From: Azospirillum thiophilum
GTDB lineage: Bacteria; Pseudomonadota; Alphaproteobacteria; Azospirillales; Azospirillaceae
DNA length: 64,000 nt
Reading direction: 5' to 3'
Assembly: GCF_001305595.1 (NCBI RefSeq)
Contig: NZ_CP012403.1
Span: 580,501 to 644,500 of the forward strand
This document shows positions 55,989 through 64,000 of the stretch, in pieces. The notes beneath the pieces were generated by a model that made no database searches, was not told the DNA's origin, and saw nothing but the letters and a program-made list of their open reading frames with translations. The position numbers and the translations under genes are program-made. Positions within the stretch are counted from its first letter, which is position 1. Each line of letters opens with the position of its first letter.

Positions 55989-56759
55989 ATGGCCGTCCGT
56001 TTCGAACGGCGCGGGACGGTCGGGCTGGTCACCCTGTCGAAGCCCGACCGTCACAACGCGCTGGCCGGCGATCTGGTGGCGGCGCTGCTCGACACCCTCG
56101 ACCGGCCGGAAGCCCGGCAGGCCAGCGCCCTGGTCATAGCCGGGGACGGGCCATCCTTCTGCGCCGGGGCCGACATCGGCGACCTGCTGCAGGCCGGATG
56201 GATGACGCCTCAGCCGTCCGGCCCGACGCCGATGGACCTGTTCGAACGGCTGGACAGCCATCAGCGCCCGACCGTCGCGGCGGTCCATGGCCGGGCGCTG
56301 GGCGGCGGGTTCGAGCTGATGCTGTGCTGCGACCTCGCCGTCGCGGCGGAGGATGCGATCTTCGCCCTGCCGGAACTGGGGCTTGGGGTGGTGCCCAACA
56401 CCGGGCTCGCCCGGCTGGTGCAGATCGCCGGTCCCCGCCACGCGCTGGACCTGATCCTGACCCGCCGCCGGATCGGCGCGGCGGAGGCCGCGGCGCTGGG
56501 TCTCGTGTCGCGCGTCGTGCCGGCGGCCGAACTGGTGGACCGTGCGGTGGAGCTTGCCCGCGCCATCACCGACGGGGCGCCGCCCGGTGCCGTCGCCGCG
56601 GTCAAGCGGGCGGTGCGCCGCACCGCGCCGCTCGACTGGGCCGAGGTGCGCGGCATGCTGGCCGAGGTGCCTGCCGGGGAATGGGCGGAGGGGCTTGGCG
56701 CCTTCCGCGACAGACGGCCTCCCGACTACAGCGAATTCTGGAGAAAATCCGATGCGTAA
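55989..56759 (+). CDS. enoyl-CoA hydratase/isomerase family protein
   Basis: 256 residues. Crotonase motifs: VGLVTLSKPDRHNALAGD, oxyanion SFCAGADIGDLL, HGRALGGGFELMLCCD with the first catalytic Glu, and ALPELGLGVVPNTG with the second. Both catalytic Glu are present, so hydration of the enoyl-CoA made by the upstream dehydrogenase is likely. It starts 1 bp after the livK stop and overlaps the amidohydrolase gene by 8 bp. Confidence 0.9.
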   Translation: MAVRFERRGTVGLVTLSKPDRHNALAGDLVAALLDTLDRPEARQASALVIAGDGPSFCAGADIGDLLQAGWMTPQPSGPTPMDLFERLDSHQRPTVAAVHGRALGGGFELMLCCDLAVAAEDAIFALPELGLGVVPNTGLARLVQIAGPRHALDLILTRRRIGAAEAAALGLVSRVVPAAELVDRAVELARAITDGAPPGAVAAVKRAVRRTAPLDWAEVRGMLAEVPAGEWAEGLGAFRDRRPPDYSEFWRKSDA

Positions 56760-57573
56760 CGCCCAATCCTTCGACGTCTTCGATCTGCACCACCATGTCG
56801 GCTCGCTCGACATCGTCGGCAAGGGGCCGCAGTGCGCCGGTGACATGGTGGCCGACGCCGACAAGCGGATCGCCTTCATGGACCGCCACGGCATCGCCCA
56901 GGCTTTGCTGATGCCGTCCAACGGCTACCAGGCGCCCGACGGCATCGCCGACACCCGCCGGGTGAACGACAGGGTGGCGGAGTACCGCGACCGCTGGAGC
57001 GCCCGGTTCCCGGCGGCGCTCGGCACCGTCTCGCCGCTGGAGGGGGACGCGGCGCTGGACGAGATCGACCGCTGCGTCGAGGTGCTGCAGATGAAGGGCA
57101 TCGTCTGGCACCATCGCTTCCAGGGCTGCGCCATCGACCATCCGCGGATGGACGCCCTGCTGGAGCGGGTGCGGCACCATGGCGTGCCGGCCTTCATCCA
57201 CATCATCGGCGACTCCAAGCTGGAATCGCCCTGGAAGCTGGAGGTGCTGGCGGAGCGTTTTCCGGATGTCCGCTTCGTGGCGCTGGACGCCTTCTCCTCG
57301 CCCGACTTCGCCCACTGGATGCCGCACATCGCGCGCAGGCACCCCAACATCGTCTTCGATACCGGGGTGATGGTTCCGGTGTCGCACATGATCGAGACCT
57401 TCGTCCGGAGCGCCGGGGCGCACCGTCTGCTGCTGGGCACCGATTTCTATTCGTCGCCCAAGCTGTTCAGTTCGCCCTTTCCGTTGACCGAAATCCTGGC
57501 CTCCGACCTGCCGGACGAGGAGTGCGCGCTGATCCTGGGCGGCAATGCCAGACTCCTGCTGGGGCTCGCCTGA
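56752..57573 (+). CDS. amidohydrolase_2-type TIM-barrel metal-dependent hydrolase
   Basis: 273 residues. N-terminal DLHHHVGS metal-binding HxH-like motif, HHRFQG, FIHIIGDSK and LLLGTDFYSS with the catalytic Asp. Members of this family (ACMSD/amidohydrolase_2) act as decarboxylases or hydrolases in catabolism of aromatic and other acids. It is the last gene of the sigma-54-controlled cluster. Which bond it cuts is unknown; removal of a carboxyl, ester or lactone from the imported compound is plausible. Confidence 0.85.
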   Translation: MRNAQSFDVFDLHHHVGSLDIVGKGPQCAGDMVADADKRIAFMDRHGIAQALLMPSNGYQAPDGIADTRRVNDRVAEYRDRWSARFPAALGTVSPLEGDAALDEIDRCVEVLQMKGIVWHHRFQGCAIDHPRMDALLERVRHHGVPAFIHIIGDSKLESPWKLEVLAERFPDVRFVALDAFSSPDFAHWMPHIARRHPNIVFDTGVMVPVSHMIETFVRSAGAHRLLLGTDFYSSPKLFSSPFPLTEILASDLPDEECALILGGNARLLLGLA

Positions 57574-57604
57574 CCGGCGCCGTCCGGGGCCCCGGCATCC
57601 ATCA

Positions 57605-58651
57605 TCATGCGCCCATCATCATGCGATAGCGGAGCTGGTCGAAGATCACCGCGAGGATCAGCAGGCCCCCGAGCAGGACCATCTGCAGATAGGAGCCGAT
57701 CTGCGCCAGATTCATCCCATTCTGCACCAGCACGATGAAGAAGGCGCCCAGAACCACGGTTTCCACCCGGCCGATGCCGCCGCGCAGGGACACGCCGGCG
57801 ATCACGCATGCGGCGATGGATTCCAGCGCAATGGTTCCGCCCAGGTTGGCTTCCCCCGATTCCACGCGGGCGGTCAGCAGCAGCCCGGTCAGCGCCGCGA
57901 TCAGGGCGCACAGGACATAGGCGACGACCAGGGTGCGCCGGGTGTTGATCGCCGACAGCTTGGCGGCCTTGATGTTGCCGCCCACGGCATAGAGATGGGC
58001 GCCGGTCCGGGTGCGCGTCATGACGATCCAGGCGGCGGCGATCGCAACCGCGGCGACCATGACCGGCACCGGAATGCCGAGCCAACGGCCGAAGCCGAAC
58101 ATGTCGGCGAATTGCGGCGGCAGGCCGGACACCGGGACGCCGCCGGTCAGGAACAGCGAGCCGCCGGCCGCCACCGAACTGACGCCCAGCGTCATGATGA
58201 AGGGGGACACGCCGAAGACGGCGACGCCGGTGCCGTTCACCAGCCCGACCAGCCCGGCGACCGCGAAGCCGGCCAGTGCGCCGCAGGCGATCGCCAGGAC
58301 CGGCATGTCGGGAAAGGCCGTGCCGAGCCCCGCCATCACCAGCGCCGACACGACGGACGTGAGGGCGACGGTCGCCCCGACCGCCAGATCGAATCCGCCG
58401 GTGATCAGCACCATCATCTGGCCCATCGACACCAGCACCAGATAGACCGACTGCCGGGCGACATTGATCAGGTTGTCCGCGGTCAGGAAGCGGTCGGACG
58501 CCAGCCCGAAGACGATCAGCGCCGCTGCCAGGAAGAAGGGCAGCACGCCCAGGCGGATGAACAGCGCCCGTCCTGCCGTCCGCAGCCGGACGGTGGTGGT
58601 GACCGGCGCTGTGTTGGAGGATGGGGGAGCGGCGGAGGAGGTGGCGCTCAT
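57605..58651 (-). CDS. ribose/xylose-type ABC permease (RbsC family)
   Basis: 348 residues with about nine to ten helices. Family blocks: NVARQSVYLVLVSMGQMMVLITGGFDLAVGATVAL, the VNGTGVAVFGVSPFIMTLGVSSVAAG loop and NLGGTIALESIAACVIAGVSLRGGIG. It lies last in the minus-strand operon, 4-bp overlap with the ATPase gene. The 31-bp gap to the converging amidohydrolase gene holds no clear terminator. Confidence 0.92.
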   Translation of the reverse strand: MSATSSAAPPSSNTAPVTTTVRLRTAGRALFIRLGVLPFFLAAALIVFGLASDRFLTADNLINVARQSVYLVLVSMGQMMVLITGGFDLAVGATVALTSVVSALVMAGLGTAFPDMPVLAIACGALAGFAVAGLVGLVNGTGVAVFGVSPFIMTLGVSSVAAGGSLFLTGGVPVSGLPPQFADMFGFGRWLGIPVPVMVAAVAIAAAWIVMTRTRTGAHLYAVGGNIKAAKLSAINTRRTLVVAYVLCALIAALTGLLLTARVESGEANLGGTIALESIAACVIAGVSLRGGIGRVETVVLGAFFIVLVQNGMNLAQIGSYLQMVLLGGLLILAVIFDQLRYRMMMGA

Positions 58652-60201
58652 GCGGGCAGTCTCGCTTCGTCGAGGGTGAAGGCGGGAGTGGAGGCGGAAG
58701 GAACCGGATCGAAGAAATGGGCGAGGATGGCCGCCTCGGTGATGGCGTCGCCTTCCAGCTCGGCGGCGATGCGGCCATGGGCGAAGACCAGCAGGCGATG
58801 GGCGAGGTTCATGACCTCCGGCAGATCGGAGGAGATCACCACCACCGCCTTGCCGGCCTCCGCCAGCTCGCGGATCAGCCGGTAGATGGCGGCGCGCGCG
58901 CCCATGTCGACGCCGACGGTCGGTTCGTCGAGGATGTAGAGATCGTAGTCGCGGCCCAGCGCCCGGCCGAACAGCGCCTTCTGCTGGTTCCCGCCCGACA
59001 GCTGGGCCACGGCACGGCCGCGGTAGGAGACCGGCAGCTCGACCCGCTCGGCGGTCGCCTCGCAGCGCCTGCGGATGCGCCGCCAGGGCAGCAGGCCGAA
59101 GCGGCTTTCGGCGCCGGCCAACTCCCCCTGCGCGAGGTTTTCGCGCGTGCTGAAGGCCAACTGAAGCCCCTCGTTCTTGCGGTCGGGCGGCACATAGCAG
59201 GCGCCTGCCCGCATCAGGTCGCCGGTGTCGGCCCCGGTGACGTCGGCTCCATGCAGCGTCACCCGTCCGCTATGGATCGGCAGCAGCCCCATCAGTGCGC
59301 GGAAGCTGCGCGACTTGCCGGACCCGACCAGCCCGGCCACGCCCAGCACCTCGCCGGGACGAACCTCCAGGTCGATGCCGTGGACGCCCCAGGCATGCAG
59401 GCCCTCGACCCTCAGCAGGGCGGGGCCGGGATTGCGGGTGATCGACGGATACACTTCGGCGATGGCGCGGCCGGCCATCATCTCCAGCAGGGCCGCCTCG
59501 CTGGTGTCGGCCATCGCCACGGTCCCGATCCGTCGGCCGTCGCGCAGGACGGTGACGCGGTCGGCGATGCGGGCGAACTCCTGCATCCGGTGCGAGATGT
59601 AGACGATCCCGACGCCGCGCGCCTTCATGCGGGCGATGACGGCGAACAGATGGTCGACCTCGCGATCGGTGAGCGACGCCGTCGGCTCGTCGAGGATCAG
59701 GATGCCGACCTCGCCGTGCAGGGCCTTGGCGATCTCGACCATCTGCTGCTCGGCACGGCTCATTGTGGCGACCAGACGCTTCGGGTCGATGGCGAAGTCG
59801 AGGTCGGCGAACAGCGCGGCGGCCTTGCGTCGCATCGCCTTGCGGTCGAGGAAGGGGCCGGTGCGCGGCTCGTCGCCGAGGAACAGGTTTTCCGCTACCG
59901 TCAGGGTCGGAACCAGCGAGAACTCCTGGAAGACGGCGGAGATGCCGGCGGCGCGGGCATCGGCGACGCCGGTGAAGCGGGCGTGGTTGCCGCGCACCAG
60001 GATCTCGCCGTCCGTCGGGGGGGACACGCCGGCCAGCAGCGAGATCAGGGTCGATTTGCCGGCACCATTCTCCCCGAACAGCACATGCACCTCGCCCGCA
60101 CGCAGGTCGAAATCGATCCGGTCGAGGGCGGTGACGCCGGGATAGCGCTTGGTCAGGGCGACCGTCCGGATCAGGACGGGCGGGAGCATTGGCGGGGGCA
60201 T
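58648..60201 (-). CDS. double-domain sugar-type ABC ATPase (RbsA/MglA family)
   Basis: 517 residues, two nucleotide-binding domains. First domain: Walker A GENGAGKST, signature MSRAEQQMVEIAKAL. Second domain: degenerate Walker A GLVGSGKSRSF, signature LSGGNQQKALFGRAL, Walker B LYILDEPTVGVDMGA. This pattern is normal for CUT2 sugar importers. GGAG is 7 bp before ATG 60201. Partner permease follows and the binding protein precedes. Confidence 0.92.
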   Translation of the reverse strand: MPPPMLPPVLIRTVALTKRYPGVTALDRIDFDLRAGEVHVLFGENGAGKSTLISLLAGVSPPTDGEILVRGNHARFTGVADARAAGISAVFQEFSLVPTLTVAENLFLGDEPRTGPFLDRKAMRRKAAALFADLDFAIDPKRLVATMSRAEQQMVEIAKALHGEVGILILDEPTASLTDREVDHLFAVIARMKARGVGIVYISHRMQEFARIADRVTVLRDGRRIGTVAMADTSEAALLEMMAGRAIAEVYPSITRNPGPALLRVEGLHAWGVHGIDLEVRPGEVLGVAGLVGSGKSRSFRALMGLLPIHSGRVTLHGADVTGADTGDLMRAGACYVPPDRKNEGLQLAFSTRENLAQGELAGAESRFGLLPWRRIRRRCEATAERVELPVSYRGRAVAQLSGGNQQKALFGRALGRDYDLYILDEPTVGVDMGARAAIYRLIRELAEAGKAVVVISSDLPEVMNLAHRLLVFAHGRIAAELEGDAITEAAILAHFFDPVPSASTPAFTLDEARLPA

Positions 60202-60266
60202 AGGCGCGCTCCGGATGGGGGCTCCCGCGCGGACCGTCGGTCGGCCCGCACGGGATGGGGGCGGGA

Positions 60267-61355
60267 TCACTTCACGCCGAAGATCGGGCTGAAATTGTCG
60301 GGCGGCAGGATGCTGTCGCGGGGCACGGTGCCGACGTTGGTCTTGTCGACGACGAAGATCTTCGGGCCGACATGGCGGACCAGATCCCGCTTTTCCAGCG
60401 CGCGCACCGCCTGGTCGATCGCGATCCGGCCCTGGATGACCATGGAATCGGCCGGGGCCGCCTGGATGAAGCCGCGCTTGATGCCCTGGTAGACTCCGGG
60501 GGTCATGTAGAAGGCGATCAGGCCGATCTTGTCGGTCAACCCGCGTTCGCGCAGCAGGCCCTGGGCCGCCTCGGCGGTCACGGCGGTGCCGGCGATGTAT
60601 GTGACGTCGGGCGTGGCCTGCAGCACGTCCTCCACCAGCCGCAGCTGCGCCTCCTTTCCGGTGTCGCCGTAGCGCGGCTCCAGCACCTGCACCGCCGATC
60701 CGGCGACCGCCTCCTGGAATCCCTTGTTGGCGGCTTCGACCCAGCCGGCACCGGCCGGGCCGGGGAACCAGCCGACCTTCACCGGCGGGCTGCCGGCCGG
60801 GTGCTTGGCCGCGAGGTAGCGGCCGGCCTCGGCGCCCATGGTGTGGAAGGACACCAGCGACTTGGCGGTCAGTGCCGGCGAGGAGATGCCGTTGATGACG
60901 TCGATCACCGGGATGTTCTTCTTCGCCAGTTCGGCGACCAGATTGTTGAGCCCGTCGAAGGAGATGGCGCCGATCACCACGGCGTTGGCCCCGCGGGCGA
61001 CGCAATCCTCGATCTGGCTGATCTGCTTGTTCAGTTCGGTGTAGCCGCCGGCCTCGACGATGTTGGCCTTCACGCCCAGCCGCCTGGCCTCTTCGACCAC
61101 GCCGTAATCGACGCCCAGCCAGTAGGCGTCCTTCATGTGCGGGAAGGACACGCAGATGTCCCATGCCTTGGCCGCCTTGGCCGCCTTGGGCAGCGGGCTG
61201 TAGGAGATGTCCTTCGGCTTGCCATCGGTGGAGAAGGCGGGCGTCACCTCCACCGCCGGATAGGGAAACCACTCGGCGGCGGAGGCCGGCAGGGTGGCGG
61301 CGAGGCTGCATCCAAGAACGGTACCGGCGACGAGAGCGCGAGCAAGGGCGTTCAT
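60267..61355 (-). CDS. TorT-like periplasmic substrate-binding protein
   Basis: 362 residues. Signal peptide with cleavage near ASAAEW (about residue 27). The mature part is a periplasmic-binding fold of the sugar/autoinducer class with ISYSPLPKAAKAAKAWDICVSFPHMKDAYW, similar to TorT-like proteins. It serves the adjoining ribose-type ATPase and permease rather than a Tor two-component system, since none is nearby. The ligand is unknown; the upstream PxpB/PxpC-type genes hint at an amide or cyclic amide substrate. Confidence 0.85.
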   Translation of the reverse strand: MNALARALVAGTVLGCSLAATLPASAAEWFPYPAVEVTPAFSTDGKPKDISYSPLPKAAKAAKAWDICVSFPHMKDAYWLGVDYGVVEEARRLGVKANIVEAGGYTELNKQISQIEDCVARGANAVVIGAISFDGLNNLVAELAKKNIPVIDVINGISSPALTAKSLVSFHTMGAEAGRYLAAKHPAGSPPVKVGWFPGPAGAGWVEAANKGFQEAVAGSAVQVLEPRYGDTGKEAQLRLVEDVLQATPDVTYIAGTAVTAEAAQGLLRERGLTDKIGLIAFYMTPGVYQGIKRGFIQAAPADSMVIQGRIAIDQAVRALEKRDLVRHVGPKIFVVDKTNVGTVPRDSILPPDNFSPIFGVK

Positions 61356-61459
61356 GCGGGTGGTCTCCACGGCATGGGATTGGGCAGTGCGGATTTTCAG
61401 GAATGCGGATTTTCGGAAGGCGGAGGGAGGCGGCGGACGGGGGCCGCCTCCGCTAGAAC

Positions 61460-62431
61460 TCAGGCCAGGGCTTCGCGCAGGCGGGCGAGCCGCTGCGCCT
61501 CGCAGGCGCGGGCGGCCAGCGCCTGTTCCATGTCGACCTTGACGAAGCGGACGCCGGTGTGGGGCTGCATCTGGCCGATCAGGTCCATGTCGGCGGAAAC
61601 CACCGCGCCCAGCGTGAAATAGCCGCCGCCCGACACGGCGTCGCGATGCAGCACGATCGGTTCGGTGCCGCCGGGTACCTGGATCGACCCGTAGGGATAG
61701 CAGGCGTCGACGATGTTGGAGGGGTTGGAGCCGGCGCCGAAGGGCTGGTCGCGTGGCTCGAAGCTGAAGGGGCGGCCGCCGCGGAAGCGGTAGCCCATGC
61801 GGTCGGCCTCCGGCGCCACCTTCCAGCTGTCCTCGAAGAAGTTGCGCCCGGCCTCCTCGGTGATGAGGCGCCAGTACAGGCCGGGCAGCACGCGCAGCTC
61901 GGCGCTCTTGCCGACCGTGCGGCGCAGCGCCTCGGGCACCTCCATCCCATGCTGGACGGCGCGCGGCGTCCCCAGCGGCACCATATCGCCGGCCGCCAGC
62001 GCCCGGCCGTGATAGCCGCCCAGCGCGCCGATGATGTAGGTGGAGCGACTGCCCAGTGCCGGCGGCGTGTCGATGCCGCCGGAGATCGCGATGTAGGCGC
62101 GGGCGCCGCCCTTCAGATAGTCGAAGGACAGCACCTGTCCGGCGCGGACCGGGAAGGCCGTCCATGCCGGGTGCGGTTCGCCGTCGACCCGTGCCGGCAG
62201 GTCGGCGCCGGCGACGGCGACGGTCGCGTCCACCTCGAACTCGAGCTGCGGGCCCATGAAGACCGCCTCCAGGGCGGCGGCGCCTTCGGGGTTGCCGACC
62301 AGCAGGTTGGCGGCGCGCAGCGCGTAGCGGTCCATCGCCCCCGACATCGGGATGCCGAGATGGAAATAGCCGGGCCGGCCGAGATCCTGGACCGTCGTCA
62401 GCAGGCCGGGGTTGAGAACCTTAAACGCCAT
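61460..62431 (-). CDS. pxpC: PxpC-type carboxyltransferase/5-oxoprolinase subunit (AHS2 domain)
   Basis: 323 residues. AHS2/KipA hallmark TTVQDLGRPGYFHLGIPMSGAMDRYALRAAN near the N-terminus, IAISGGIDTPPALGSRSTYIIGALGG in the middle. In PxpABC this subunit works with PxpB and the LamB/YcsF protein PxpA on 5-oxoproline; in urea-amidolyase-like systems the same domains carry out carboxyl transfer from biotin. Its start overlaps the pxpB gene by 11 bp. Confidence 0.88.
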   Translation of the reverse strand: MAFKVLNPGLLTTVQDLGRPGYFHLGIPMSGAMDRYALRAANLLVGNPEGAAALEAVFMGPQLEFEVDATVAVAGADLPARVDGEPHPAWTAFPVRAGQVLSFDYLKGGARAYIAISGGIDTPPALGSRSTYIIGALGGYHGRALAAGDMVPLGTPRAVQHGMEVPEALRRTVGKSAELRVLPGLYWRLITEEAGRNFFEDSWKVAPEADRMGYRFRGGRPFSFEPRDQPFGAGSNPSNIVDACYPYGSIQVPGGTEPIVLHRDAVSGGGYFTLGAVVSADMDLIGQMQPHTGVRFVKVDMEQALAARACEAQRLARLREALA

Positions 62432-63296
62432 GGAGGGTCTCCATCAGCCGCTGGTTGGTGCCGTCGATGTCCGCGTTGAAGCCGTCGAGGTCGAAGGTGA
62501 CCTTGCGGATGCGCGGCTCATAGCGGTTGGCCGCGACGTCGGCGGTGATGGCGTCGTACTCCTCGCGGTCGATCGGCTTCCATTTCACGATGTCGCCCGG
62601 CCGGAAAAACACCATGAACTCGCGCAGATAGGAGACCTTCTGGGTCGGGTCGTAGATCGGCATCGGCGTGATGCCGAACATCTGGTAGCCGCCGGCCCCG
62701 CGCACGGAATAGACGCAGCCGAAGCAGCCGCCATGGCCGATGGTGTGCTTGGGCGTGTCGGTGCGCGGGCGCAGGTATTTCGGCACCTGGATCTGCCGCG
62801 ACCGTTCGACCAGCTGGTAGAGGAAGGGCAGGCCGGCGACGAACCCAACCATCGAGACGAACCAGGGGGCGGCATGGTGGGCGTGGATGAACTGCTCCAC
62901 CGTGTCGTAGCCGTTCATCCGCGCCGCATAGTCCAGATCCGTGCTCTGGGGATCCTGGTGCCGCTCGCGGAAGCGCCTCAGCGTCTCGGTGGTCCAGGGA
63001 TCGCGGTAGAAGACCGGGACTTCGATGATGCGGGTCTCCAGCCGCTTGTCAGCCTGCTCCGCCGCCTGTTCGAGCGCTTGCAACGCGCCCATCAGGGCAT
63101 CGGGCGCGATGCGGTCGGGATCGAACTTGATCTGGAAGCTGCCGTTGGCCGGGCAGATCTCGGTGATTCCCTCGATCCGCGCGGCGCGGACCGCATTGGT
63201 GATCGACATGCTCTTGAAGAAGGCTTCGAGCGACATCTCCTCGTCCATCTCGACGAAGATGTGCTCGTCGCCACCGTAGGAATAGCGGGTCTGCAT
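62421..63296 (-). CDS. pxpB: PxpB-type subunit (AHS1/KipI domain)
   Basis: 291 residues. An N-terminal extension (1-90) precedes the AHS1 region with WFVSMVGFVAGLPFLYQL, GHGGCFGCVYSVRGAGGYQMFGITPMPIYDP and FFRPGDIVKWKPI. It is longer and more divergent than ordinary KipI/PxpB (about 220-240 residues), and the usual proline/arginine stretch before the GG-Y motif is KYLRPRTDTPKHTI. Partner of PxpC. It starts 9 bp after the stop of the biotin carboxylase gene. Confidence 0.82.
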   Translation of the reverse strand: MQTRYSYGGDEHIFVEMDEEMSLEAFFKSMSITNAVRAARIEGITEICPANGSFQIKFDPDRIAPDALMGALQALEQAAEQADKRLETRIIEVPVFYRDPWTTETLRRFRERHQDPQSTDLDYAARMNGYDTVEQFIHAHHAAPWFVSMVGFVAGLPFLYQLVERSRQIQVPKYLRPRTDTPKHTIGHGGCFGCVYSVRGAGGYQMFGITPMPIYDPTQKVSYLREFMVFFRPGDIVKWKPIDREEYDAITADVAANRYEPRIRKVTFDLDGFNADIDGTNQRLMETLHGV

Positions 63297-63305
63297 CCGG
63301 TGCTC

Positions 63306-64000
63306 CTATTGCGCGGCCTTCGGGGGAGTGAATGCGGGGTTCCCGGCCAGCCAGCCTTCCAGGAACCGGGTGTGCGCCTTGCCCGCCCGGACATCCGGAT
63401 CGGCGGCAAGCGCCTTGTGCAGCGGGATGGTGGTCTTGACGCCGGTGACGGCGAAGCCTTCCAGCGCCGCGGCGAGGCGGTCGATGGCCTCGGCACGGGT
63501 CGCGCCATGGACGATCAGCTTGCCGAGCAGCGAATCGTAGAAGGGTGGAACCGTGTAGCCCTCGTAGATCATGCCGTCGAAGCGCACCGCCGGGTCCTGC
63601 GGCACGGCCAGCCTTTCGATGGTGCCGGGATCGGGCATGAAGCCGGCTGCCGGATCCTCGGCATTGATGCGCACTTCGATGGCGTGGCCGGTCCGCATCA
63701 CCCGATCCTGGGTGACGGGCAGCGGCTCGCCGCCGGCGATGCGGATCATCGCCGCCACCAGATCGATGCCGGTGATCATCTCCGTCACCGGATGCTCGAC
63801 CTGGATGCGGGTGTTCATCTCGATGAAGTAGAAGGCGCCGGTCGTCTCGTCATAGAGATATTCCAGCGTGCCGGCGCCGCGGTAGCCGACGCTTTCGGCC
63901 AGATCGACGGCCGAGGCGCACAGCCGCGCCCGGGTGGCCTCGTCGAGGCAGGCGGCCGGCGCCTCCTCCCACACCTTCTGGCGACGGCGCTGGAGCGAGC
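63306..64000 (-). CDS. biotin carboxylase subunit (AccC-like), N-terminus beyond window edge
   Basis: The frame is open through the right edge; about 230 C-terminal residues are seen. Preserved biotin carboxylase motifs: SLQRRRQKVWEEAPA, FIEMNTRIQVEHPVTEMITGIDL (catalytic Glu, Asn and Arg) and HAIEVRINAEDPAAGFMPDPG. It makes carboxybiotin from bicarbonate and ATP. Followed by PxpB- and PxpC-type genes, it suggests a biotin-dependent carboxylase/amidolyase-like system. A biotin carrier protein and a PxpA-like gene would be expected outside the window. Confidence 0.88.
   Translation of the reverse strand, partial: SLQRRRQKVWEEAPAACLDEATRARLCASAVDLAESVGYRGAGTLEYLYDETTGAFYFIEMNTRIQVEHPVTEMITGIDLVAAMIRIAGGEPLPVTQDRVMRTGHAIEVRINAEDPAAGFMPDPGTIERLAVPQDPAVRFDGMIYEGYTVPPFYDSLLGKLIVHGATRAEAIDRLAAALEGFAVTGVKTTIPLHKALAADPDVRAGKAHTRFLEGWLAGNPAFTPPKAAQ

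Noticed and set aside
57590-57625. Repeated CATCATCATGCG strings near the permease stop as a small repeat element
   Set aside because: Only two short imperfect copies, partly inside the permease 3' end; not enough to call a repeat.

Overview
The window is about 68-70% GC and is packed with tightly spaced genes that often overlap by 4 bp. It carries many two-component systems, chemotaxis and sigma-54 components, ABC importers and CoA-based catabolism. This fits a metabolically versatile alphaproteobacterium of the Azospirillum/Rhodospirillales type; that assignment is inferred from gene content and composition only. No rRNA, tRNA, CRISPR array or insertion sequence was recognised.

Positions 1-7.6 kb hold a truncated histidine kinase, a large hybrid kinase with two receiver domains, and on the minus strand a ScsB/ScsC-type thiol-disulfide pair preceded by a small Cys-rich membrane-anchored protein. 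Positions 8.3-15 kb hold a compact respiratory operon: a CcoN-like oxidase subunit, a CcoO-like monohaem cytochrome, a trihaem cytochrome c, a TsdA-like (thiosulfate dehydrogenase family) dihaem cytochrome, and a CcoI/CopA-like copper P-type ATPase that is broken by an internal deletion plus frameshift. A QseBC-type regulator pair follows on the minus strand.

Positions 17.2-25.1 kb hold a complete tetrathionate-respiration locus, ttrS-ttrR followed by ttrB-ttrC-ttrA. A 37-bp near-perfect dyad lies in front of ttrB and is the obvious candidate TtrR operator. With the TsdA-like gene nearby, the region could both make and use tetrathionate. Positions 25.3-33.0 kb hold atoS-atoC-atoD-atoA-atoE-atoB, with the same gene order as the E. 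coli acetoacetate/short-chain fatty acid system. A perfect 20-bp palindrome (AtoC site) and a sigma-54 promoter precede atoD, and a strong stem-loop follows atoB. A small protein and a chemoreceptor come next.

Positions 35-41.5 kb (minus strand) hold an operon with a crotonase, a polyamine-type ABC importer whose two permeases are fused into one protein, and a CaiC-like acyl-CoA ligase; a divergent IclR regulator flanks it. Positions 42.6-57.6 kb hold a PrpR-family sigma-54 activator and, divergently, a sigma-54 promoter with paired GTTTCATGAAAC sites. Behind that promoter is a long catabolic cluster: a CaiB-type CoA transferase, an HMG-CoA-lyase-type enzyme, an acyl-CoA ligase, an acyl-CoA dehydrogenase, a Liv-type ABC importer, a thiolase-fold protein lacking the usual nucleophilic Cys with a DUF35 partner, a crotonase and an amidohydrolase. 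This looks like a dedicated uptake and degradation module for an unidentified carboxylic acid, and it is the strongest candidate in the window for an undescribed pathway. Positions 57.6-64 kb (minus strand) hold a biotin carboxylase (partial), PxpB/PxpC-type carboxyltransferase subunits and a ribose-type ABC importer with a TorT-like binding protein.
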